Source: an uncultured Clostridium sp.
GTDB lineage: Bacteria > Bacillota > Clostridia > Lachnospirales > Lachnospiraceae
Length of the DNA stretch: 6,346 bases
Reading direction: 5' to 3'
Assembly: GCA_902464345.1 (NCBI GenBank)
Contig: CABQJA010000136.1
Coordinates: 1 to 6,346 of the forward strand
Positions 1-6,294 of the stretch are shown here, in pieces; positions within the stretch are counted from its first letter, which is position 1, and each line of letters opens with the position of its first letter. Below the pieces are notes generated by a model. The model ran no database searches, was not told the origin of the DNA, and was given only the letters and a program-made list of their open reading frames with translations. Made by a program: the position numbers and the translations under genes.

Positions 1-93
1 ATTAAAATATGTTTAAATGTATATAAATTATATTATAATAATCCCTGTAAAAAAGCAATAAGGATGAAATATAGAAAAATTCTAATATACATT

Positions 94-114
94 AACATAA
101 AATTCAACATAAAT
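94..114 (+). repeat. Short direct repeat upstream of the first promoter
   Basis: AACATAAA occurs at 94-101 and again at 106-113, a 12-bp period, about 15 bp upstream of the -35 element. A small inverted repeat, TAGAA-AAA-TTCTA, lies at 72-84. Either could be a protein binding site, but the region is so AT-rich that repeats of this size are expected by chance. The repeat does not match the AATCTTTAA repeat before the 601-aa gene, so the sequence gives no sign that one regulator binds both places. Confidence 0.2.
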
Positions 115-127
115 ATTAAGTCGATTA

Positions 128-156
128 TTGACTGAATATATTGAAACGTATATTAT
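128..156 (+). promoter_or_regulatory. Sigma-A type promoter of the two-component operon
   Basis: A -35 element TTGACT (128-133) and a -10 element TATTAT (151-156) are separated by exactly 17 bp, close to the housekeeping consensus TTGACA-N17-TATAAT. Transcription would start near 163, giving a leader of about 30 nt before the TTG start at 193. An alternative -10, TATGAT at 154-159, has a 20-bp spacer and is less likely. The AT-rich surroundings make chance matches easier, but the spacing and the place directly before the first gene support it. The good consensus suggests basal expression of the regulator and kinase without an activator. Confidence 0.7.
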
Positions 157-180
157 GATATATAGGATTGCGTAGAAAAA

Positions 181-195
181 GGGGGGATTCTATTG
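181..195 (+). promoter_or_regulatory. Strong ribosome binding site with TTG start
   Basis: GGGGGG at 181-186 is followed by 6 bp and a TTG codon at 193-195. No ATG or GTG in frame precedes the receiver's first beta strand, so the TTG decides the start. The strong site probably compensates for the weak start codon. Confidence 0.75.
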
Positions 196-873
196 GCAAA
201 AATACTGGTAGTAGAAGATGACAGAGATCTGGCAATGCTGACTGCAAGACAGCTGGAAGGACAGGGGTATCAGGTGTTTTGTGCAGAGGATGGAAAAAGC
301 ACCATACAGTTGTTGGAAGAAGAGTCGGTGGATCTGATATTGTTGGATGTGATGCTTCCGGATTGCAACGGACATGAGTTGTGTCAGCGCATCTGTTCCG
401 TATATGAATATCCCATTATATTTATGAGCTGTCTAGGTGATAGTACGACGATTGTTCAGGCGTTTCGCGGAGGAGGATGCGATTATCTGGTGAAACCTGT
501 GAATATCGCAGAGCTGGTAGATCGGATAGAAGAGAACCTGAAGAATAGCCGGAGCAGACAGATACTGGAGTTTCGGCAATTTATTCTGGATAAGGGGAAT
601 TATCTGGTGTACAGGAGGACGGAACAGGGTGAACGTGCAGAAAAGCTGGATTTGTCGCCAACGGAGTATAAGCTGTTACTGGAATTTGTCAGGAAGCCGG
701 GAGAGATAAGACTGTATAAGGAACTATATCGTGCTATCTGGGAGTATGGAGAGATAGAGGATATACGCACATTAATGGTGCATGTTTCGAATCTTCGAAA
801 GAAGATAGATTATCAGCACAGGGAAACGATACGTGCGGTGCGTGGCATTGGATATATATTTTCCGATGAATAG
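193..873 (+). CDS. OmpR/PhoB-family response regulator
   Basis: A 226-aa DNA-binding response regulator, the usual size for the OmpR family. The receiver domain spans about residues 1-120: acidic pocket E8/D9/D10, phospho-acceptor D52 in the context LLLDVMLPD, switch serine S79, aromatic switch Y98 and conserved K101-P102. The winged-helix domain fills about 125-226, with the family-typical stretches LSPTEYKLL and IRAVRGIGY. All residues for phosphorylation are present, so it should be a working regulator. The start is TTG, chosen because GGGGGG lies 6 bp upstream and translation from it gives the intact first beta strand (MAKILVVEDD). It sits 20 bp before its partner kinase. Its likely target is the AATCTTTAA direct repeat before the 601-aa gene; this is inferred from family and position. 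VanR- or SpaR-like specificity cannot be told apart by eye. Confidence 0.93.
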   Translation: MAKILVVEDDRDLAMLTARQLEGQGYQVFCAEDGKSTIQLLEEESVDLILLDVMLPDCNGHELCQRICSVYEYPIIFMSCLGDSTTIVQAFRGGGCDYLVKPVNIAELVDRIEENLKNSRSRQILEFRQFILDKGNYLVYRRTEQGERAEKLDLSPTEYKLLLEFVRKPGEIRLYKELYRAIWEYGEIEDIRTLMVHVSNLRKKIDYQHRETIRAVRGIGYIFSDE

Positions 874-893
874 GGGAAGAGGGAAAAATCAGT

Positions 894-1838
894 ATGAGGG
901 GAATCGTAATACTTATAAGTTCTGAGATTTTAATTTCCATGATTACATTAATTTATAATATAGTACACACAGGTAACTGGTCGGTAACGATAGTCAATTG
1001 TCTTATTTTAGTGCTTATATCGCTGGCAGTCTTGATCGTTATCTGCAGGAAGAGAAGGCGATGGAGACCGGATCCTGCATTAGCGGAGGAAATGAACAGA
1101 CGCGAACTGGAAAGACAGAAGTCTGACAGTCAGCTGCGTGATCTGCAGGAGGATGTAATATGGCTGAAGCGTCAGATCGCACATGGAGTCCGGATGCCGC
1201 TCGCAATCATATCCGGATATGGCGATTTACTGAAAAAAGGTGATTACAGGTCGCCGGAAGAGCAGACGCTGTATATTGACAAGATATGCAGAAATATTGA
1301 TTATCTGAATCAGACCTTCCAGATAGTGATAGATGATGACCGGGAGAAGGCAGAGAAATTTGAACGTCTGGATCTGATTGAAACGGCAGAGAGTATTGTG
1401 GAATATACAGATAACCTGATTCGAAGCCATGGCGTCCGGCTGGAGCTGAATACCAGCTGCAAACAGGTCTTTGTCTGGGGAAATCGGATTGATATCATGA
1501 AGGTATTTTACAACCTGATTGAAAATTCTTTGAAATATATGCAGTATGGAGATTCTATCTGTATAACGATAGAATCCGTGGAGAATCGAGCATGGATCGT
1601 CTATCGTGATAATGGTGAGGGTGTAACACCACAGGGGGCAGAACAGCTTACAACATTTCATTATATGGGAGAACAGGCGGAGCCGAAGCCGGAGGTGATA
1701 AAGGGAACCGGAATGGGTATGTATCTGGTGAAGGATATTATCCGGAAGCATCATGGCACATTACAGGTAAAGGGTGGAGCAGGAGTTGGATTTGCAATGT
1801 ATATTACCATTCCGCTACTGGATGAGGAGGAAACATAA
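894..1838 (+). CDS. Membrane sensor histidine kinase with atypical H-box
   Basis: A 314-aa two-component kinase, partner of the regulator 20 bp upstream; GGGGAAGAGGG just before the ATG is the ribosome binding site. Two membrane segments (about residues 3-23 and 32-50) enclose a loop of only about 8-10 residues, so there is no outside sensor domain; this resembles the short intramembrane-sensing kinases, which usually take their signal from a membrane partner. A basic stretch (CRKRRRWR) and a short coiled coil (about 62-95) follow. The dimerisation/phosphotransfer segment is IAHGVRMPLAIISGY with H97. The ATP-binding domain has the N box (N207, N211 in YNLIENSLKY), the G1 box DNGEG (239-243), and the G2 box GTGMGMYLV (271-279). 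Unusually, the residue after the histidine is G98, not E/D, and M101 stands where T/N is usual; these positions serve autophosphorylation and phosphatase activity in the HisKA family. Function as a kinase is likely but its balance may be altered. Confidence 0.92.
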   Translation: MRGIVILISSEILISMITLIYNIVHTGNWSVTIVNCLILVLISLAVLIVICRKRRRWRPDPALAEEMNRRELERQKSDSQLRDLQEDVIWLKRQIAHGVRMPLAIISGYGDLLKKGDYRSPEEQTLYIDKICRNIDYLNQTFQIVIDDDREKAEKFERLDLIETAESIVEYTDNLIRSHGVRLELNTSCKQVFVWGNRIDIMKVFYNLIENSLKYMQYGDSICITIESVENRAWIVYRDNGEGVTPQGAEQLTTFHYMGEQAEPKPEVIKGTGMGMYLVKDIIRKHHGTLQVKGGAGVGFAMYITIPLLDEEET

Positions 1839-1856
1839 TCTTTAAGCAATCTTTAA
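1837..1856 (+). promoter_or_regulatory. Direct-repeat operator, likely response regulator site
   Basis: AATCTTTAA is present twice without mismatch, at 1837-1845 and 1848-1856, with an 11-bp period (one helical turn). OmpR/PhoB-family regulators bind as head-to-tail dimers to direct repeats of 10-11 bp. The second copy ends 21 bp before a -10 element at 1878, a spacing like that described for SpaR/NisR-type activated promoters. The first copy overlaps the stop codon of the kinase gene. Binding by the regulator encoded at 193-873 is an inference from the neighbourhood. Confidence 0.6.
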
Positions 1857-1874
1857 TTTTGAGCAAAAAAAGTA

Positions 1875-1883
1875 TGTTAGAAT
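1875..1883 (+). promoter_or_regulatory. Extended -10 promoter lacking a -35, probably activated
   Basis: TGTTAGAAT is an extended -10 (TGn followed by TAGAAT at 1878-1883). The 17-bp position for a -35 (1855-1860) reads AATTTT, far from TTGACA, so an activator is probably needed; the AATCTTTAA repeats lie in the right place for one. Transcription would start near 1890, leaving a leader of about 29 nt before the GTG at 1919. Read-through from the upstream two-component genes is also possible, since no terminator hairpin is visible in this gap. Confidence 0.5.
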
Positions 1884-1897
1884 ATGCCTAATAGAAA

Positions 1898-1921
1898 AAA
1901 GGGAGGATAAGTAGGAGCGTG
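1898..1921 (+). promoter_or_regulatory. Ribosome binding site and GTG start of the 601-aa gene
   Basis: AAAGGGAGG at 1898-1906 is a strong ribosome binding site, 12 bp from the GTG at 1919, a slightly long spacing. A second AGGAG at 1913-1917 is only 1 bp from the start and too close to serve. The frame is closed by TAG at 1892-1894 and there is no other start codon between that stop and the GTG, so GTG is the first possible start. Confidence 0.6.
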
Positions 1922-3724
1922 AAGAATACAGATGTAATACCATTTGAAAGAAATCGTTACTATGCGGGGAAGATGCTGACATCTTCGGATTTTTTGGCAG
2001 AGCAGATATATAACAATAACAAGCGGAGATTTATCAATCAGACGGTGGTCGGTTCCGGAATTCTTTGCGGATGCAGTGTATTTTGGCTGGATGACCTGTC
2101 GGTGCTGGTGGAGAGCGGTGCCGCTATTGACAGTATGGGCAGAGAAATCGTAATAGAGAATTCTGTCGTGAAGAAACTGTCTGCTATATCCGGCTTCGAA
2201 GGCCTGCGGACGAATCAGGCCGTGCTTTGTCTGCGGTATCAGGAGAGAGATGTTCATGCGGTATATACCGTAAATCGGCAGGAGAATGAATCGGAGTATG
2301 AATACAACCGGGTGGCAGAGGGGTATGAGTTATTTCTGATGGATGAAGAGGATACAGAGCGGTCGTTTGAGCTGGATACAGAGTTCTTTGCAGTTGCATC
2401 TCTGATGGATCATCCGGATTATGAGATAAAGTTCCGGATTCCGGCTGTGGTCTGTGCTGGAAAATATGTCAGGGCAGAGCTGGTCATCACGAAGAAGTCT
2501 GAGCGTGTGTGTTCTCTGGATTATGAAGCAGTTGTCCAGATGCCGGGTTTTGCAGGCAGGGATGGATTACATGAGCTGAGGCTGTCAGCGGATAAGGTAT
2601 TGCTGAAGCAGGGGGAAACACTGGTAAAAGATTACTGGATAAAAACAGAGAGTGATCCTGCTACAGATACATTTCTGGTGATCAAGGCGGGAACCGCACA
2701 GGGTACGGTAGATGAAGTAAAGGCAGATGTGAACGGTGATATGAATCTGCAGGTGCAGGTATCAGAGATTCAGCCTAAGGATTTAGCATTACGGGAAAGT
2801 GAGAAGCTTAGCCTGGAAATGCGTAGAATGGGAATGAATCAGGATTATATCCCATTGGCAGTGCTTAGTCTGGTGAGAACAGAGACTGCATACATCATAG
2901 AAGGCATACAGGAACAGAATGTCAAGAAGTACATACCGACACTTGCAGAGAAGAGACGACAGGAGGAATATCAGGAGTATTTTCGGGATGAATGGTTTGA
3001 ACAGAAACAGCCGCCGGAGACACTGGGGGCGATGGGACAGCAGATCATTAGGGAACATCAGGGTGCGATTCCGGAGATAGAGACCGGTATATTGGAGATT
3101 CCGCTAAATGCGAATGCACGGAAAGGAGAAGTTCGATATTCCGGCGAAATTATGCACGGGCTAGGCAAAGGTAATGTTTATGTCGAGATAGGTTATGAAC
3201 GACTGGAGGATAATCCGGTACATGGAGCAAATACAAAGTCTACGATTTATGGAAATCCGGATTTGTTTCAGGAGGATAATTCGCCGGATGTATGTGTTGA
3301 GACTGCAGTAAAGGTATTGAATGATATGGGAAGCTTTGTGGTTGCGGTCCGTTTTCTGAAGGATGTGGATTTTCTGATTCTGACATTCCGCTGGGTAGCA
3401 ATGAAATTTCCAAGTGGTGAGAATCTGCTGACGACAGAGGATATCAGTAATAAGAGTATTACTGCCGCAACGCCGACAGTTGTGCTGGGAACAAAGGAAA
3501 GCTATTATTTCGATGTGGAATTCAACAACATGAAGAGCTGTTCGGTGGCATATGAATTAACAGAGCCGGGAAGCGGAGAGGTGACTCCGGATGGTATTTA
3601 TACTGCACCATCCAAGGAGGGTGTATACGAGATCCGGATATACTGTACAGATATGCCGATGATTTGTACATATGCATATGCAATTGTTAAAAAAAGGGGA
3701 ATTGAGCAGACGGAGAAAGGATAG
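1919..3724 (+). CDS. Contractile-injection-system-associated-like protein with Ig-like C-terminus
   Basis: A 601-aa protein with no signal peptide or membrane segment, so probably cytosolic or part of a particle assembled there. Residues 9-30 (FERNRYYAGKMLTSSDF, then AEQ), 35-51 (KRR, then VVGSGILCG), 67-78 (GAAIDSMGREI) and about 101-140 (VLCLRY, then EYNRVAEGYELFL) match from memory the opening of a hypothetical-protein family (RYF-GKLL---DF--EQ-Y---KRR--N) that I associate with extracellular contractile injection (phage-tail-like) gene clusters; its biochemical role is not established to my knowledge. The middle (about 150-340) reads as beta-rich, ending in a PLAVLSL strand; 340-385 looks helical and charged. 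Residues about 512-592 resemble a bacterial Ig-like module, with the signature GEVTPDGIYTAP (553-564). The gene follows the putative activated promoter and stops 3 bp before the next start, which implies coupling. I cannot say whether it is structural, a cargo or a regulator. Confidence 0.72.
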   Translation: MKNTDVIPFERNRYYAGKMLTSSDFLAEQIYNNNKRRFINQTVVGSGILCGCSVFWLDDLSVLVESGAAIDSMGREIVIENSVVKKLSAISGFEGLRTNQAVLCLRYQERDVHAVYTVNRQENESEYEYNRVAEGYELFLMDEEDTERSFELDTEFFAVASLMDHPDYEIKFRIPAVVCAGKYVRAELVITKKSERVCSLDYEAVVQMPGFAGRDGLHELRLSADKVLLKQGETLVKDYWIKTESDPATDTFLVIKAGTAQGTVDEVKADVNGDMNLQVQVSEIQPKDLALRESEKLSLEMRRMGMNQDYIPLAVLSLVRTETAYIIEGIQEQNVKKYIPTLAEKRRQEEYQEYFRDEWFEQKQPPETLGAMGQQIIREHQGAIPEIETGILEIPLNANARKGEVRYSGEIMHGLGKGNVYVEIGYERLEDNPVHGANTKSTIYGNPDLFQEDNSPDVCVETAVKVLNDMGSFVVAVRFLKDVDFLILTFRWVAMKFPSGENLLTTEDISNKSITAATPTVVLGTKESYYFDVEFNNMKSCSVAYELTEPGSGEVTPDGIYTAPSKEGVYEIRIYCTDMPMICTYAYAIVKKRGIEQTEKG

Positions 3725-3727
3725 AGG

Positions 3728-4573
3728 ATGAAATATCAGGTAAAGGAAATGTCCTTGGAATCCATACGGGAAATATATATTGGCTCTGTAAATGATGTGT
3801 ATATATGTGAGGATCTGAACAGTACCGGGCATGATTATTATACGGTTATGATAATTAAGGATCATGTACTGGCAAAGGAATTCCTTCAGATTGCATCCGG
3901 GGAAGGGATGACTTCAGGACCTTGCTACATCGATGTATTTGCCTGTGGTCAGGGACTTGGTCTTGTATTTGAATATATAAGGGAGCGTTATCTCGAAGAC
4001 TTTTATATGGGCGAGCAGTTTTCGTTGGATGTATGTGAATCCATTTGTGTGAACCTGATCATAGAATGTATGGCGACCGATATGCCGTATCCGCTGCTAT
4101 ATTTGTGCCTGCAGCAGAAGCAGATACATATGCGCAGGGATAACAGTATCCAATTGGGATGTCCTCTGGATATATCCGGTCTGGATGGAACAATTGGTGA
4201 AGAAGCCTGTGCCGGCCTGTGTGCAATGATTCTTAGGGATTTGCTGGTCAGCAAGGCACGCCAGAAGGCAGACAGCTACCAGCTGTTGAGTAAGAAGATT
4301 ACAAAAAGCTCTTATCTGCATTTTAAGGACTTGTATTATGATGTCAGAATGGCATCGCAGGAACCAAAGAAGAAAAACCTGTTATTGCAGATTCGAAGTT
4401 TTTTTTATAGAAATCAGAAATCATTGTTTCGGATATTACTGTATTTGTCAGTGATTTTGCTGATATTAGCACTGATAGGAGTGATATTTCAATTGACAAC
4501 AGGAGATGTTCCATATTTGAGGGTGTTTGTGAATACCTTTAAGAGGATTGGAACCGAATCTCTGGGGCAATAG
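3728..4573 (+). CDS. Membrane-anchored protein kinase-like protein (probable pseudokinase)
   Basis: A 281-aa protein. Residues 15-205 can be read as a shortened Ser/Thr protein kinase fold: a degenerate glycine-loop strand (YIGSVNDVYIC, 18-28), a VAIK-like strand YTVMIIKDH with K44, and a hinge-like strand LGLVFEYIRER (77-87). Then, where the catalytic and metal-binding loops should be, LLYLCLQQKQIHMRRDNSIQLG (split across 123-144) is followed by CPLDIS (145-150). No HRD and no DFG motif is visible, so catalysis is unlikely. A basic linker (about 213-232) leads to one membrane helix (about 234-254) and a short tail of some 27 residues; the kinase-like part should be cytoplasmic. It starts 3 bp after the previous stop, with AAAGGA upstream, and 11 bp separate it from the next gene. 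Its likely role is binding a partner or nucleotide at the membrane for the neighbouring system. The fold assignment is by eye; an unknown fold is the alternative. Confidence 0.6.
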   Translation: MKYQVKEMSLESIREIYIGSVNDVYICEDLNSTGHDYYTVMIIKDHVLAKEFLQIASGEGMTSGPCYIDVFACGQGLGLVFEYIRERYLEDFYMGEQFSLDVCESICVNLIIECMATDMPYPLLYLCLQQKQIHMRRDNSIQLGCPLDISGLDGTIGEEACAGLCAMILRDLLVSKARQKADSYQLLSKKITKSSYLHFKDLYYDVRMASQEPKKKNLLLQIRSFFYRNQKSLFRILLYLSVILLILALIGVIFQLTTGDVPYLRVFVNTFKRIGTESLGQ

Positions 4574-4584
4574 GAGAGATACAG

Positions 4585-6264
4585 ATGATATATGTAATAG
4601 TTATTCTGCTGATAGTATTGATTGTTCTTATGCTGGGTGGGCGGTCTATGGCACTTCAGCGATTAGCGGCGATGGGTCTGACTGTTTCCGTAGTAATCCT
4701 TATCGGATATATATATGCATATCATGCGTCGGTTGGCAGTATAGAAAAACAATATATGTTATATACAGCAAAGTGTTTTGAACGGTCAGATAATCTGATC
4801 GCAGAGCTGGATGATAGAGACTTTAGTAATACATCAGAGCAGGAAGCGCTCACGCAGTGGATAGAATCGGCTATACAGGAAAATCTGCGGGACAATGCGG
4901 AAACAGATGGAAAACAGGATCTGAATGTGGGGATTTATACGGAGACCATAGATGGATACAACAGAGTCTTTTTTATGGGAAGCCAATCTGATTTTGATGA
5001 GACAGCGGAATATAAGAAAGCTGTATATCCGTTGATGAGTCAGGCAATGCATGACCACGGGAGTGCCCAGGTAGTGGTAGATCATGAATACGGAGTCCTG
5101 ATATGGGCGGATGCAGATGCAACGATCAGCAGGAATGTCATGTGTATTCAGATACCGGTGCCGGAGCTGGCAGAACAGACGGTAGATATAAGAGATAAAT
5201 TCATAAAAATCGGATGGTCTGTCTGGGGGCTGGCAATGCTGCTGATCGTAGTTGTGATCGTAATTCAGAATCGTGAATGGAAGAGCATGGTTCGGGTGGT
5301 ATCTGCGATCAGTGCGGGCAAGGAGGATTGGAAGAAACCGAGAATCCATAGCAGCGAAATGCAGATAATGTGGAATAGCTTAAGTGAGTTGGTTAAGAAT
5401 ACTGCTAAGTCTAATTATGAGAAGTATCGTACATTAAGAGCATATTATCGATTTGCACCGAAGCAGGTGGAACGGATTTTGGGATGTACCTCTGTAGCAG
5501 AGGTGGCGATCGGAGATTATGCGAATATCAATGGAATTATGGTATTGGCACAGACAGAAGATATTTCAGTTGAGTCACGGATAGAATTTATGCAGGCATT
5601 AAATCAGAAGTATACAGTGTTAAACCGGCACCGAGAGGAGCAGCAGGGAATTCTGATATCCGGTGATAGTGACCTGCAGGCAATGAAATTCCTGTTCTTA
5701 CAGGAGGCAGCACAGGCAGCAGCCTTTGGCATAAATGCAGTTAGGGAAATGGATTCCATAGGAGGATCTGCTCAGGGGAAACTGATAATGTTTGCGCACC
5801 GCTCGGAATATCTGTACGGAATAACCGGAGATGAGGAACAGGCATTGACATTCCTGGCTTCCGAAGAATGGAAGCTTTTGGAACCTTATTCGAAGAAGCT
5901 TCTGGCAGCCGGTGTACGTATGGCGGTTACGGATTCACTGATCGATGCAATGCCGCAGGATGTAAATTGCCGATATTTGGGATATGTAGGAACAGAGCAG
6001 ATGGCATTTAAGCTATATGAGGTACTGGATGCATGTCCGGAGCTGGAGCGCAGAAGAAAGCTGAAAGCAGATGAAAAGTTTCAGCAGGGTATCCGGTTAT
6101 TTTATAAGGATGATTATTATCTGGCACGCAATGCCTTTTCAGATGCATTGAAGGAATGCCCGGAGGACCATCTGATCAAGTGGTATTTATTTATCTGTGA
6201 GCATTATTTAGATCATCCGGAGATGGAATATACTTCTTATGCATTATTTCATGATGAAGTGTGA
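4585..6264 (+). CDS. Membrane sensor protein with degenerate class III cyclase domain
   Basis: A 559-aa protein with membrane segments at about residues 1-18, 28-48 and 207-228. The segment between the last two (about 49-206) should lie outside and resembles a small ligand-sensing domain. A HAMP/linker-like region (229-280) leads to YYRFAPKQVERILG (287-300) and SVAEVAIGD (303-311), the entry typical of bacterial adenylate/guanylate cyclases (YxRFVPxxFLxLLG, then VxLGD). Where VLFSDI should carry the first metal aspartate the protein has VLAQTE (320-325). GD (360-361) may keep the second metal site. The NxxxR catalytic pair is not recognisable in the region around 415-432. The end matches the cyclase tail: RYLGYV (463-468), KLYEVLDACP (476-485), then a TPR-like helical pair FQQGIRLFYKDDYYLARNAF (499-518). 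Probably a catalytically dead cyclase serving as sensor or scaffold. AGGAGAG lies 6 bp before the ATG; the gene is 11 bp downstream of the kinase-like gene. Confidence 0.78.
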   Translation: MIYVIVILLIVLIVLMLGGRSMALQRLAAMGLTVSVVILIGYIYAYHASVGSIEKQYMLYTAKCFERSDNLIAELDDRDFSNTSEQEALTQWIESAIQENLRDNAETDGKQDLNVGIYTETIDGYNRVFFMGSQSDFDETAEYKKAVYPLMSQAMHDHGSAQVVVDHEYGVLIWADADATISRNVMCIQIPVPELAEQTVDIRDKFIKIGWSVWGLAMLLIVVVIVIQNREWKSMVRVVSAISAGKEDWKKPRIHSSEMQIMWNSLSELVKNTAKSNYEKYRTLRAYYRFAPKQVERILGCTSVAEVAIGDYANINGIMVLAQTEDISVESRIEFMQALNQKYTVLNRHREEQQGILISGDSDLQAMKFLFLQEAAQAAAFGINAVREMDSIGGSAQGKLIMFAHRSEYLYGITGDEEQALTFLASEEWKLLEPYSKKLLAAGVRMAVTDSLIDAMPQDVNCRYLGYVGTEQMAFKLYEVLDACPELERRRKLKADEKFQQGIRLFYKDDYYLARNAFSDALKECPEDHLIKWYLFICEHYLDHPEMEYTSYALFHDEV

Positions 6265-6294
6265 TAGACAGGGAGAAATGGGAAAAGGGAGCAT

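Noticed and set aside
1..127. Possible end of an upstream gene, small RNA or riboswitch in the AT-rich leader region
   Set aside because: Stops occur often in all frames, and no stable GC-containing stems or known riboswitch cores can be seen; it is best regarded as plain intergenic DNA.
135..154. Inverted repeat AATATA-N8-TATATT overlapping the first promoter
   Set aside because: It consists only of A and T in very AT-rich DNA, where such repeats arise by chance, and it partly coincides with the -10 element itself.
1227..1754. 175-aa open frame on the minus strand inside the histidine kinase gene
   Set aside because: It is antisense to a clear kinase gene, has a biased composition rich in I, H and C, and no ribosome binding site or family resemblance.
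1839..1918. Possible terminator between the kinase gene and the 601-aa gene
   Set aside because: Only A-rich runs are present, with no GC-rich stem followed by a T run, so transcription may read through.
4548..4781. 77-aa forward open frame overlapping the end of the kinase-like gene and the start of the cyclase-like gene
   Set aside because: It overlaps two well-supported genes in another frame, has no ribosome binding site of its own and its translation is cysteine- and tyrosine-rich without any recognisable motif.
4834..5349. 171-aa open frame on the minus strand inside the cyclase-like gene
   Set aside because: It is a shadow of the coding frame on the other strand; its residues (many R, H, Y, C) are those expected from reading antisense codons.
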